DNA of 34,054 nt from Clostridium sp. (GTDB lineage Bacteria; Bacteroidota; Bacteroidia; Bacteroidales; Muribaculaceae). The position numbers and the translations under genes are program-made. This document shows positions 25,561 through 33,941 of the stretch, piece after piece; within the stretch, counting starts at the first letter, position 1, and each line of letters begins with the position of its first letter. The DNA lies in assembly GCA_023663805.1 (NCBI GenBank), contig JAMPGR010000014.1:1-34054 (forward strand). Reading direction: 5' to 3'. The notes beneath the pieces were generated by a model. It did not search any database. It worked only from the letters and a program-made list of their open reading frames with translations, and was not told where the DNA came from.

Positions 25561-27257
25561 AACTGTCTGGATTAAAACGATTGATAACAACAGCGATTCT
25601 GCCGGCGGCTCTGTCCGCCGGCGGATTCGCCGCTGTTGATTATTCCCAGGGGGTCTTCATCGTCAACGAAGACTGGTACGGCCACCAGAACTCCACCGTT
25701 AACCATTTCAACCATCTCGATTCGGAAGGCGACGTCTGGCACTACCGCGTTGTCCGGACGGAAAACCCCGGTGTTGAACTCGGTTGCACGAACCAGTACG
25801 GCCAAATCTACGGAGGGCGGTTTTATCTGATTGCCAAACAGGAGAAAGATCCGGGCGCAATGGTCACCGGCGGTCGTATTACGGTCCTCGATGCGTCGAC
25901 AATGAAACTGCTCCATCAGCAGGAACTGATCGACCCGAGCGGAAACCGCTGCGACGGCCGCGCCTGTCTCGGTGTCGACGAACACAAACTCTACATCTCG
26001 ACAAGCAATGGTGTGTGGATTATGGATACAGATACATATACCGTCACAGGCCAGGTCGCCGGAACAGCCAATCCTAACGAATCAGACGACAAGCCCGCCG
26101 CCGACCCGACAGGGTCGCTATACTACGGGCAGTGCGGATCGATGGTACGTGTCGACGACCGGGTCTTCGTCGCCCACCAGCAGTATGGCCTCCTCATTGT
26201 CGATCCGGCGGAGGACCGCGTGACCGACTGTATCGCGATGGATTGTGTTGCTGCCGGAGCCGGAATCGGTTCCGTAGTACTTGCGCGCGACGGAATGCTC
26301 TATCTGTCTGTTGCGAAGAACTGTCAGGGAACAGGAACGACGCTTCCCTATCTGATGCGTGTCGATCCCTCGACCCTCGCGACAGAACTGATTGAGATTC
26401 CAGAGCCGTATGCCGCTCCGGCCAACTCCTGGTATGCATGGACTCCCGATGGGTTCTGCGCATCGGCCGTCGGTAACCACCTTTACTGGAACGGCGGGGC
26501 ATCGACATGGTTCTCCCAGACACGTATCTACCGCTACGATATCGACAGCCGTCAGTTCTCGGTCATTGTCGACCTCGACGCCGAGGCCGAAGCCGAAGGA
26601 ATTACTTCGAAAAAACAGAAGTGGGCGGTCTACGGATGCTCGATGCGTCCCGACCCGGTGACCGACGAGCTCTATGTCTCGATGATCCACCAGTTCCAGG
26701 ATCCTACGACTAAACTGCGCCGGATTTCAGCGACCGGAGAGACCCTCGGCGAGTATCAGATGATTACGAACTACTGGTTTCCGTCGATTCCGGTGTTTCC
26801 CGACAACGAGGACCCTGAATTCGATCTCCCGGCTTCGGTTTCGGTCGATCCCGGCGAAACGGCAACACTCGACCTCCATCCGCTTGTCAGCGACCGCGAC
26901 AATCTCGACGCCGCTATAGTCGTCACTGTCGACCGTGTCAGCGATCCGTCGCAAATATCAGCGACAGTTTCCGGTGGACGACTGACTGTGACAGCCTCGT
27001 CCGTGGCGCGTGGAGAACAGACTGTCACACTCCGCGCCAACTCTAACGGGCGTATCGCGACGGCCGACCTCGCCGTCACCCTTGCAACGACCGGAATCGA
27101 CGCTGTCGGAGGTGACTGCGGCGAAACCGGCGACCTGACGACGCTCCAGGGCGTCACGCTCCGGCGCAACGTCGGGCCCGACGAGACCGACGGACTCCAG
27201 CCGGGTGTCTATATCTGGCACAACACCGCCTCCGCCTGTAAGATCCTCGTTAGATAA
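25557..27257 (+). CDS. Secreted single-propeller DUF5074 protein, paralogue of the large protein
   Basis: A 566-aa secreted protein with a signal peptide (KRLITTAILPAALSAGGFAA). One DUF5074/YncE-like propeller follows: GVFIVNEDWYGHQNSTVNHF, YISTSNGVWIMDTDTYTV, LYYGQCGSMVRVDDRVFVAH. These align by eye with the repeat units of the preceding gene (NEEWFGHTNGG, YISSTNGVYVIDL, LYNGQCGDMVNAG). A C-terminal Ig-like domain (VSDRDNLDAAIVVTV, ending ANSNGR) and a short sorting-type tail (LQPGVYIWHN, then CKILVR) complete it. The start overlaps the large gene by 4 bp. It is the last gene of the riboswitch operon and is probably part of the surface B12-binding set; divergence from the tandem units suggests an older paralogue. 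Confidence 0.85.
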   Translation: MKLSGLKRLITTAILPAALSAGGFAAVDYSQGVFIVNEDWYGHQNSTVNHFNHLDSEGDVWHYRVVRTENPGVELGCTNQYGQIYGGRFYLIAKQEKDPGAMVTGGRITVLDASTMKLLHQQELIDPSGNRCDGRACLGVDEHKLYISTSNGVWIMDTDTYTVTGQVAGTANPNESDDKPAADPTGSLYYGQCGSMVRVDDRVFVAHQQYGLLIVDPAEDRVTDCIAMDCVAAGAGIGSVVLARDGMLYLSVAKNCQGTGTTLPYLMRVDPSTLATELIEIPEPYAAPANSWYAWTPDGFCASAVGNHLYWNGGASTWFSQTRIYRYDIDSRQFSVIVDLDAEAEAEGITSKKQKWAVYGCSMRPDPVTDELYVSMIHQFQDPTTKLRRISATGETLGEYQMITNYWFPSIPVFPDNEDPEFDLPASVSVDPGETATLDLHPLVSDRDNLDAAIVVTVDRVSDPSQISATVSGGRLTVTASSVARGEQTVTLRANSNGRIATADLAVTLATTGIDAVGGDCGETGDLTTLQGVTLRRNVGPDETDGLQPGVYIWHNTASACKILVR

Positions 27258-27327
27258 GATTTATCTGACAGTTAGACTCCGTTCCTTAATTTTCCTTTCG
27301 CCAGGAGCGGCGATGGTAACTTTCCGG

Positions 27328-27745
27328 TCATGCGCAGCAGGCGAGAACAGCCATATGGCACGAGACACTCAGCAGTTTCTCGTAGTTGCGGTTCATTCTG
27401 AGGTAAGATGACAACCACGAAAAGGTCCGCTCGACAACCCGGCGTCCGTCGACCGGGATGAACTCGGATGTTCCGAAATTTGATTTGACGCATTTGGCCT
27501 CGCTACCAGTCAGTTGTTGAAGTGCCGACTCCAGCGTTCCGGAATAACCTTTATCGGCCTTGACCAGTTTCAACGTGCCCCAGTTTGCTAACCTTCTGGC
27601 AACCAGTGCATGTACCGCTTTCGAATCGTGTACATTGGCTTTCGTAACAGTTACCGCGAGTCGCAATTCCTTGGGAATCAACTATTATATGGCGTTTTAT
27701 TCCTTTGACCTTTTGTGGTGTGAACCTGCTGGATACAGACCGCGT
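27328..27745 (-). pseudogene. IS5-like transposase remnant
   Basis: The C-terminal ~117 residues of a DDE transposase are readable: ANVHDSKAVHALVARRL, VKADKGYSGTLESAL, and the IS5-type signature RRVVERTFSWLSSYLRMNRN (near residue 80). Just upstream, KVKGIKRHIIVDSQG continues in a different frame, so a frameshift or small deletion near 27675 breaks the gene. The N-terminal half is absent and the sequence runs into a palindromic intergenic element at 27738. No terminal inverted repeats were found. This is a dead fragment downstream of the B12 operon. Confidence 0.75.
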
Positions 27746-27782
27746 CGCGGTCGAAAAGGGTAGCCGTGGGCGAAGCCCACGG
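27738..27782. repeat. Palindromic intergenic element
   Basis: Two palindromes lie side by side: GACCGCGTCGCGGTC (27738-27752) and a perfect 8-bp hairpin CCGTGGGC-GAA-GCCCACGG (27764-27782). They lie in a 246-bp stretch (27682-27927) without a convincing gene and mark the broken end of the transposase remnant. Possibly a dispersed chromosomal repeat. Confidence 0.55.
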
Positions 27783-27927
27783 TCCGGTTTTCCCGCTGGT
27801 TCAGACCACGTTAGTGTGTCGAATAACTATGCTAGTCTATTGGGTTGCTATGTCCTGGCCGCATGGAGCAGACGCCGACGCCGACTCCTACAAAGGATTG
27901 CTTATCCATCTGAAAGAGAGCGAATAG

Positions 27928-28482
27928 TTAGTGGCGGGCGCCCCCGCACGCGACTGCTCCGGGATCTGTCTGGAAAATGCCGGCGCCATTAAGGGCGTTT
28001 TCCGAGCATTTATATCCATCCCTCGCCTGGAAGGGGACGACGACGCGGGCCCTGCGGTCGATGAAGCCGTAGAGTATCGACGCTTCGTTGTCCTCCATCC
28101 CGAAGCCGTCGTCGTCCATGAAATACATGCCGTCGGGGTAGATAGTCCACGTGACGAGCGAGACGCCGCGGCTGAACAGGCCGACCGCAAATCGCTGGTA
28201 GTAGGCCGAGAACCGGTAGGCGTTCCGCGAATTTTCGAGTGTCGCGACGCTTTCCCAGTCGACATCCTGTTCTGTCAGGAAAGTCAGGGTCAGTTCGCGG
28301 TTCATCAGTTCGTAGGCTTCGCGCGCATTGTGGTTGACGAGGAATCGTTCGCGCCAGTAGTTCGAGATTACCTCTTCGACAATCTCCATCCCGTCGCCGC
28401 AGCCGCTCCGGTTGTAGGGATACCGACCGTAGACCGGTTTCTGCAATTCTTCATACAATTCTTTCGGTGTCATAGAATTCAT
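27928..28482 (-). CDS. Hypothetical protein, 184 aa
   Basis: A cytosolic-looking 184-aa protein starting MNSMTPKELYEELQKPVYGR. It is rich in Tyr and Phe, with segments such as REAYELMNRELTLTFLTEQD, AYYQRFAVGLFSRGVSLVTW and YPDGMYFMDDDGFGMEDNEA. There is no signal peptide, membrane helix or metal motif. The ORF could extend upstream by 25 residues, but that region is AT-rich and lies in the intergenic stretch; ATG 28482 or 28473 is preferred. I do not recognise the family. The DDDGFG-EDNE pattern suggests a small alpha+beta protein of the SMI1/immunity or DUF type, but this is only an impression. It faces the transposase remnant. Confidence 0.7.
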   Translation of the reverse strand: MNSMTPKELYEELQKPVYGRYPYNRSGCGDGMEIVEEVISNYWRERFLVNHNAREAYELMNRELTLTFLTEQDVDWESVATLENSRNAYRFSAYYQRFAVGLFSRGVSLVTWTIYPDGMYFMDDDGFGMEDNEASILYGFIDRRARVVVPFQARDGYKCSENALNGAGIFQTDPGAVACGGARH

Positions 28483-28582
28483 ATCTTTTCGATTCGGGTT
28501 ATACAATAATGACACCATTACACCTCGGAACCTATCACCAGTCCCCCATCTTATCAAGACTCCGTGTATCTGTCTGTTTCAA

Positions 28583-28675
28583 TCATTTGTTGATTCGGGG
28601 AGCAAACATGTCAATGTCTCGTTGAGGAATGCCAACTTCGTGTCCATTGTATTCTTTGTCATACCAATAATTCAT
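28583..28675 (-). CDS. Possible 30-aa small protein
   Basis: A short ATG-initiated ORF, MNYWYDKEYNGHEVGIPQRD and ten more residues ending INK, starts 10 bp after a TATCTTTG box. It lies in the 346-bp gap (28483-28828) upstream of the 184-aa gene. It could be a leader peptide, a truncated gene start or chance. Confidence 0.3.
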   Translation of the reverse strand: MNYWYDKEYNGHEVGIPQRDIDMFAPRINK

Positions 28676-28684
28676 TTGATGATG

Positions 28685-28692
28685 CAAAGATA
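28685..28692 (-). promoter_or_regulatory. -7 box for the 184-aa gene or the small ORF
   Basis: On the minus strand TATCTTTG followed by C is an exact TAnnTTTG match in AT-rich DNA. No TTTG -33 element was found at normal spacing. Confidence 0.5.
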
Positions 28693-28760
28693 GTAAAATA
28701 GTAAATATATGATGTTATGCCGAACAGGTTGACATTATCCTCGAATATATGAACTGAGAG

Positions 28761-28805
28761 GCCATATTTCACTGCAGTCATTAAAAGGCTGCAGCGAAAT
28801 ATGGC
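28761..28805. repeat. Long inverted repeat between minus-strand genes
   Basis: GCCATATTTC (28761-28770) pairs with GAAATATGGC (28796-28805), and after one mismatch CTGCAG (28772-28777) pairs with CTGCAG (28789-28794) around an 11-nt loop. It sits 23 bp past the stop of the secreted 566-aa gene. It has no T-run, so it may be a factor-assisted terminator, an RNA-stability hairpin or a dispersed repeat. Confidence 0.7.
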
Positions 28806-28828
28806 ATATGGTTTGCGGAGGCCGATTG

Positions 28829-30529
28829 TCAGTAGCAGATAACCTTGCCGTAGGATGTCAGGTAGAGTCCGGAGGGGAGGGTGACTGTGGTGCCTTCGGG
28901 GGTTGCATCGATTCGCTTGACCAGGAGGCCCGAGGCATTGTAGATCTCGACAGGTACGGATCCGTAGAGTGTCAGTTCTCCACGGCCGCCGACGAGCGTA
29001 ACTGCGGGTTTGTCGGCGGCTATCCCGGTGATCCGGGCGATATCGGGCGTACTGAAGGAGGCAAGTGTAGACGAGAATCGCGACAGGGTTTCCGGACAGG
29101 TGTGACCCATTATGTCAGCCGGTTTGTTCGACCGAAAGTTGATGACGAGACGTTTCGAACTGTTGTCGAACGCACACCCGAAGGAGGTTGTCGCCCCCTG
29201 GCCTTCGACAAGGGATATCGTTTCGGGCTCGTTTTCGGCCGAGTCGATAGGATAGGAGTTCAGGTAGACCAGTGAGGGGGAGGTCATGTTGTAGCCGTAG
29301 CAGTAGAGATGCCCGGCGGCGGTATCGATGATTGCTCCGTTGTTGGCTGATATTGAAGTCGTTGTTACGACCGCACGTTTCGCTGTCAGATCCCCGTCGA
29401 AGAGAATCGTGAAGCCGTGGAGCGCCGTATTCCCACCTTCGATTGTCAGATCATCAGCCTTGAGACCGCCGTTGACGGCTCCGCTATAGGCAATCAGTTC
29501 GTCGCTCATAATGATGTTCTTCGACTGGATAACGGCTTTCGAGGCGCTGTTCGGTATCGTTGTCAGCGAGACACATTTTTCGACCGTCAAGTCTTCATCG
29601 AGTCGGGCGGCATAGATCGAGGGGAGTCCGTCGGTCAGTTCGACAGTCTGTCCGCCAAGAGTGTAGGGGCGGCCGTTTGTCGTAGCCATCCCGATGACGT
29701 ATACACCGCTGCGGTTGGCTGCGACGAGCGACATCTGGTCAGCCGTCGCGTATGTCTCGTTCCCTTCGGGACGGAGTGTCGCGGCTAGTTTCCCGTCGCT
29801 GTCGAGGGCGAAGAGAATTGCGTCGCCGGTGAATTTTCCCGTAGCGTCGGCATTAACAGGCTGGAACTCTTCGGAATCTTCGTAGCGGAAACTGCCAGAG
29901 AACTGTCCGGCGATGTAAATCCTGTCATTCGGACCGACCGCAACGCCGTTGAACGAAAGTGTATTTGTCAGTTTTCCGTCGGTCGGAACAATTTGGCGGA
30001 TCCATTCGACGTTACCCCCGGCGTCGGCTTTGACGACGATGCCCTGATAGGCCCATAGGCCTGGAGTCTTGTTCGCTACGGAGATTTCCGTTCCGGATGC
30101 ATCGCGGATGACGCAGACATTCGTGTTGTTCTCCTGGCCGCTGAATGTGCGGACTTTCGTGGCGAAAACAACGCCGCCGTCGGCCGTGACGGCCATCGGC
30201 ATCTCGGAGAGTCCGACGAAATCCCCCTCGGTCGATGTGATCGTCCATACGATATCTCCTTTGTCGTCGAGTTTCATCAGAAGGAGAGGATCATTCGTTG
30301 CGACCGCATTCGAAAAGTCGAAGTCGAGTGTCTGGCCGCCCCAGGTGATTTCGCCCGAGGCTTTGACGTGGGTGATGGCGTAGGTTGTATTGTCAGGACC
30401 GGCGAGAATCTGGTCAATCTGAACGGTGTTGCCGCTCTCGAGCGTCCTGGCCCATTGATAACTGACCTCGGCGGCAGAGAGAGAGGCAGTCGACAGCGCG
30501 ACTGCTGCGGAAAGTAGAATTTTATTCAT
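28829..30529 (-). CDS. Secreted propeller-like protein with C-terminal sorting tail
   Basis: A 566-aa secreted protein with signal peptide MNKILLSAAVALSTASLSAA. The body is a series of beta-strand repeats of the SBBP/PQQ-like kind, for example LLLMKLDDKGDIVWTITSTE, GIVVKADAGGNVEWIRQI, and GVAVGPNDRIYIAGQFSGSF. The C-terminal ~70 residues, with VEIYNASGLLVKRIDATPEG and LPSGLYLTSYGKVICY, look like a type IX secretion (Por) sorting domain. It is therefore probably exported to the surface; ligand and role are unknown. It stands alone with its own -7 box and is bounded by hairpins on both sides. An independent adhesin or binding protein is possible. Confidence 0.78.
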   Translation of the reverse strand: MNKILLSAAVALSTASLSAAEVSYQWARTLESGNTVQIDQILAGPDNTTYAITHVKASGEITWGGQTLDFDFSNAVATNDPLLLMKLDDKGDIVWTITSTEGDFVGLSEMPMAVTADGGVVFATKVRTFSGQENNTNVCVIRDASGTEISVANKTPGLWAYQGIVVKADAGGNVEWIRQIVPTDGKLTNTLSFNGVAVGPNDRIYIAGQFSGSFRYEDSEEFQPVNADATGKFTGDAILFALDSDGKLAATLRPEGNETYATADQMSLVAANRSGVYVIGMATTNGRPYTLGGQTVELTDGLPSIYAARLDEDLTVEKCVSLTTIPNSASKAVIQSKNIIMSDELIAYSGAVNGGLKADDLTIEGGNTALHGFTILFDGDLTAKRAVVTTTSISANNGAIIDTAAGHLYCYGYNMTSPSLVYLNSYPIDSAENEPETISLVEGQGATTSFGCAFDNSSKRLVINFRSNKPADIMGHTCPETLSRFSSTLASFSTPDIARITGIAADKPAVTLVGGRGELTLYGSVPVEIYNASGLLVKRIDATPEGTTVTLPSGLYLTSYGKVICY

Positions 30530-30555
30530 ACAGATGATGTTTCGTTTAGACGGCG

Positions 30556-30563
30556 CAAAATTA
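30556..30563 (-). promoter_or_regulatory. -7 box of the secreted 566-aa gene
   Basis: TAATTTTG followed by C on the minus strand, 26 bp before the start codon, matches TAnnTTTG. The closest TTTG lies 27 bp upstream, wider than the normal spacing. Confidence 0.6.
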
Positions 30564-30639
30564 CATAACCCGAATTTATGGCGCTATACTCAAAAATAGT
30601 GATTTTCCATACATCCACACAATACATTTAGGTAAACGA

Positions 30640-30672
30640 CAGGCGCGGATTCCGCCGGGGAATCCGCGCCTG
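30640..30672 (-). terminator. Hairpin terminator after hppA
   Basis: A perfect 14-bp stem, CAGGCGCGGATTCC (30640-30653) with GGAATCCGCGCCTG (30659-30672), has a 5-nt loop. It lies 22 bp past the pyrophosphatase stop codon. The T-tract on the minus strand is weak (TCGTTTACC), so termination may be imperfect. Confidence 0.75.
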
Positions 30673-30694
30673 CGGTTAACATCGGGACTTCTTG

Positions 30695-32884
30695 TCAGAA
30701 GAGGCTCCAGCTGACGGTCAGGCCGGCCATGACGATGGCTACCATCGACATCAGTTTGATCAGGATGTTCAGCGACGGACCGGAGGTGTCTTTGAACGGA
30801 TCGCCGACGGTGTCGCCTACGACTGTTGCTTTGTGGACTTCGCTTCCTTTGCCGCCGAAGTTACCCTCTTCGACATATTTCTTCGCGTTGTCCCACGCGC
30901 CGCCCGAATTGGCCATGAAGATCGCGAGAACAAATCCGGCGGAGAGGCCGCCGACAAGGAGTCCGAGCACGCCCGGAACGCCGAAGAGCAGACCGGTCAC
31001 GATCGGGGCTATAATCGCCAGCAGCGAGGGGAAGATCATCTCGCGCTGCGCTCCCTTGGTCGAGATCTGTACACAGCGTGCGTAGTCCGGTTCGGCCTTT
31101 CCTTCGAGGATACCTTTGATTTCGCGGAACTGACGGCGCACTTCGTCGACCATATGCGCGGCGGCGCGTCCGACGGCGTTCATTGTCAGACCGCAGAAGA
31201 GGAAGGCCATCATCGCTCCTATAAACATGCCCGACAGAACTTTCGGACTCATCAGGTTGACTTCGTAGAGGGTCATAAAGTCGAGGAACGACATCTGATG
31301 GATCTCGACGAGGCGGTCGCCGAGCTGGATTGTCGTTTCGCCGAGGCGCTCGAGACCGATGCGGACCTCTTCTATATAGGAGGCGAGGAGGGCGAGGCCG
31401 GTCAGGGCAGCGGAACCGATGGCGAATCCTTTGCCGGTTGCGGCGGTCGTGTTGCCGAGCGAGTCGAGAGCGTCTGTGCGCTTGCGGACGCTTTCGCCGA
31501 GGCCGCTCATTTCGGCGTTTCCGCCGGCGTTGTCGGCAATCGGCCCGTAGGCGTCGGTCGCGAGGGTGATACCGAGGGTCGAGAGCATGCCGACGGCGGC
31601 GATGCCGATACCGTAGAGCCCCATGCCGACGTTGGCGAAGTCAAGGCCCGAGGCGAACCAGTAGCTCAGGATAATGCCGACGACAACGGCGAGGACGGGA
31701 ATTGCGGTCGAGACCATGCCGAGGCCGATGCCGGAGATGATTACCGTAGCCGGACCTGTCGTTCCGCTTTCGGCCAGACGCTTTGTCGGGCGGTATGACT
31801 GCGAGGTGTAGTATTCGGTCGAGCGGCCGATAACGATTCCGACGAGAAGGCCCGTGACGACCGAACAGCCGATCCACTGCCAGTTCTCGAGCCCGAGAAG
31901 CCAGAGAACGAGGAACGACGCGCCGACAATCAGGATCGAACTGAGGTTCGTTCCGAGCGAGAGGGCGCCGAGAAGGTTCTTCATCGAGGCATCCTCTTTT
32001 GTCCGGACACAGAAGATTCCGAGGATCGAGAGGAGGATACCGACGGCGGCGATCAACATCGGGGCAATCACGGCCTTGTATTGCATCACTTCGTCGCCCG
32101 TCAGAAGATAGGCGGCGGCTCCGAGAGCGGAGGTCGCGAGGATCGAGCCGCAGTATGATTCGTAGAGGTCTGCGCCCATGCCGGCGACGTCGCCGACGTT
32201 ATCGCCTACGTTGTCGGCGATAGTCGCGGGATTGCGGGGGTCGTCTTCAGGGATTCCGGCTTCGACTTTGCCAACGAGGTCAGCGCCTACGTCGGCGGCT
32301 TTCGTATAGATGCCGCCACCGACGCGGGCGAAGAGTGCCTGGGTCGACGCGCCCATGCCGAAGGTCAGCATCGTTGTCGTTATCATCGCGAGTTTGGCCG
32401 TTCCGCTGAGGTCTACCAGCCAGTCGAGCAGAAGATACCAGAAGGAGATGTCGATCAGACCTAGGCCGACAACGACGAGTCCCATAACGGCGCCTGAGCG
32501 GAAGGCGACACGGAGTCCGGCATTAAGGCTCGACTGGGCGGCGTTGGCGGTGCGGGCCGAAGCGTAGGTAGCCGTCTTCATGCCGAGGAAGCCGGAGAGT
32601 CCCGAGAAGAAACCGCCGGTCAGGAAGGCGACCGGCACCCACGGGTTCTGTAACTGGAAGCCATAGGCCATAACAGAGAAGAGCACAACAAGGCAGAGGA
32701 ATACGAGACCGACAATCTTGTACTGCTGTTTGAGATAGGACATTGCGCCTTTGCGGACATGAGACGCAATGCGTTTCATCGTGTCGTTGCCTTCGCTCTG
32801 TTTCATCATCTGGCGATAGAAATACCAGGCCAGAAGCAGGGCGATCACAGCCGACGACGGCACGAGCCAAAATACTGGATTCAT
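30695..32884 (-). CDS. hppA: K+-stimulated membrane-bound pyrophosphatase
   Basis: A 729-aa polytopic integral membrane pyrophosphatase that couples PPi hydrolysis to Na+ or H+ pumping. Signatures seen are [20 protein letters not shown] and [20 protein letters not shown] in the substrate loop, [18 protein letters not shown] and [16 protein letters not shown], and near the C-terminus [20 protein letters not shown]. Ala at the [10 protein letters not shown] position is the mark of the K+-dependent subfamily (Lys in the K+-independent one). These enzymes in Bacteroidetes are often Na+ pumps. The start at 32884 is used because it begins the first helix ([17 protein letters not shown]); the 16-residue upstream extension lies in the leader. 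Na+ versus H+ is not settled here. Confidence 0.96.
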   Translation of the reverse strand: MNPVFWLVPSSAVIALLLAWYFYRQMMKQSEGNDTMKRIASHVRKGAMSYLKQQYKIVGLVFLCLVVLFSVMAYGFQLQNPWVPVAFLTGGFFSGLSGFLGMKTATYASARTANAAQSSLNAGLRVAFRSGAVMGLVVVGLGLIDISFWYLLLDWLVDLSGTAKLAMITTTMLTFGMGASTQALFARVGGGIYTKAADVGADLVGKVEAGIPEDDPRNPATIADNVGDNVGDVAGMGADLYESYCGSILATSALGAAAYLLTGDEVMQYKAVIAPMLIAAVGILLSILGIFCVRTKEDASMKNLLGALSLGTNLSSILIVGASFLVLWLLGLENWQWIGCSVVTGLLVGIVIGRSTEYYTSQSYRPTKRLAESGTTGPATVIISGIGLGMVSTAIPVLAVVVGIILSYWFASGLDFANVGMGLYGIGIAAVGMLSTLGITLATDAYGPIADNAGGNAEMSGLGESVRKRTDALDSLGNTTAATGKGFAIGSAALTGLALLASYIEEVRIGLERLGETTIQLGDRLVEIHQMSFLDFMTLYEVNLMSPKVLSGMFIGAMMAFLFCGLTMNAVGRAAAHMVDEVRRQFREIKGILEGKAEPDYARCVQISTKGAQREMIFPSLLAIIAPIVTGLLFGVPGVLGLLVGGLSAGFVLAIFMANSGGAWDNAKKYVEEGNFGGKGSEVHKATVVGDTVGDPFKDTSGPSLNILIKLMSMVAIVMAGLTVSWSLF

Positions 32885-32929
32885 GATTGATTTTTTTTGG
32901 TTATATTTTAGATTTGATAAATTTTTCGT

Positions 32930-32937
32930 CAAAATTA
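32930..32937 (-). promoter_or_regulatory. -7 box of hppA
   Basis: TAATTTTG on the minus strand, 45 bp before the chosen hppA start, matches TAnnTTTG. It faces away from the nitroreductase promoter in the same AT-rich divergent region. Confidence 0.55.
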
Positions 32938-32984
32938 ATAAAATTTTCCGAAACTAGCGTTATCGGTGGAAAAGGAATTTATAT

Positions 32985-32992
32985 TATCTTTG
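32985..32992 (+). promoter_or_regulatory. -7 box of the nitroreductase gene
   Basis: TATCTTTG followed by C matches TAnnTTTG and lies 30 bp upstream of the start at 33023. No TTTG -33 element is visible at normal distance. Confidence 0.6.
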
Positions 32993-33022
32993 CCGGAAAT
33001 TAACAGACCTAATAGAAAACTT

Positions 33023-33538
33023 ATGGATTTCACCACACTCGCCCGCGCACGTTACTCCTGCAAAAAATATAACCCCGACCGCCGTGTCGCTCCCGAACTC
33101 CTCGAACAGATTCTCGAGGGGGGACGTCTAGCTCCGACAGCGAAAAACCTACAGGAACAGCATATCTATATCGCCGAATCGGCACGATCGCTTGCGCTGG
33201 TCGACGAGGTGACCCCGTGCCGCTACGGGGCGCCGACCGTTCTGGTCGTCGCCTTTAACCGTAACAACGTCTATACCTATCCCGGCGGAAGCCGCGACTC
33301 GGGAATCGAGGACGCGTCGATCGTCGCGACCCACCTGATGCTCGCCGCGGCCGCCGCCGGAGTCGACTCCTGCTGGGTAAACTGCTTCGACCCGGAGAAA
33401 CTCCACCGGTTGCTCGCTCTCCCGGAGGAGGAGGAGATACTGATGTTGCTCGACCTCGGCTACGCCGCCGAAGGGGCTGAGCCGCTGCCGAACCATTTCT
33501 CGCGCAAGCCTCTGTCGGAGACAGTCAGCCGTTTGTAG
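33023..33538 (+). CDS. Nitroreductase family protein
   Basis: A 171-aa flavoprotein of the nitroreductase (NfsB/FMN) fold. Recognisable features are the N-terminal FMN-binding ARYSCKKYNPDRRVAPELL, APTAKNLQEQHIYI in the second strand region, and a GIEDASIVATHLMLAAAAAG helix, then SCWVNCFDPEKL. The C-terminus carries LDLGYAAEGAEPLPNHFSRK, with the family-typical Gly-Tyr. These enzymes reduce quinones, nitro compounds or enones with NAD(P)H. The start is placed at ATG 33023 because the upstream in-frame 19 residues overlap the -7 box. It converges with the next gene, the coding ends overlapping by 14 bp. Confidence 0.92.
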   Translation: MDFTTLARARYSCKKYNPDRRVAPELLEQILEGGRLAPTAKNLQEQHIYIAESARSLALVDEVTPCRYGAPTVLVVAFNRNNVYTYPGGSRDSGIEDASIVATHLMLAAAAAGVDSCWVNCFDPEKLHRLLALPEEEEILMLLDLGYAAEGAEPLPNHFSRKPLSETVSRL

Positions 33539-33941
33539 GCCGGTTCGCGCGGTTTCTCTCTATTATCAGGGCGAATGTGCGGGGAAGGCGGACGTTATAG
33601 AAATCGTAGGCCTCGTCGAACAGCGGGGCGATCTCTTCGTCTCTGAATCCGGCGATGCCGCAACCTATGCGCGTGACCAGGAATGTGTTCTGGTCACACT
33701 CGCGTGCATATTCGATAAACTGGTCGACGTAGGGTTTGATGGTTTCGACGCCCCCCTGCATCGTCGGGATGGCGTAGCACTGGCCCTGCGGGCCGACTCC
33801 CTGGCCCCAGACGGCGCCGAATTTGTCGAGGGCGATGCGCGCGGCTCCTCCGGCGTGCATTCCGCGGAGGTTGCTGCCGAAGACGAATACTTCGTCAGGA
33901 TTGAGACGGCTGATGAATTCGGGTGTGTACTGTTTGCTCAT
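33525..33941 (-). CDS. A1S_2505-type macro-domain-like protein
   Basis: A 138-aa protein with the pattern VFVFGSNLRGMHAGGAARIA, then FGAVWGQGVGPQGQCYAIPT and TFLVTRIGCGIAGFRDEEIA. This is the signature of the A1S_2505 phage-associated family, related by fold to macro domains (ADP-ribose or nucleotide binding). The Gly-rich loop GSNLRGMHAGGAA is the likely ligand site. ATG at 33941 is chosen; the in-frame TTG at 33953 would add four residues. It has no operon partner in the window and runs convergent to the nitroreductase. The phage link is from family knowledge; no prophage genes are nearby. Confidence 0.8.
   Translation of the reverse strand: MSKQYTPEFISRLNPDEVFVFGSNLRGMHAGGAARIALDKFGAVWGQGVGPQGQCYAIPTMQGGVETIKPYVDQFIEYARECDQNTFLVTRIGCGIAGFRDEEIAPLFDEAYDFYNVRLPRTFALIIERNRANRPTNG

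Noticed and set aside
27830..27927. Plus-strand reading frame ending SYKGLLIHLKESE
   Set aside because: Short, no clear start, repetitive Asp-Ala stretch, lies in decayed IS/repeat sequence; not enough for a gene call.
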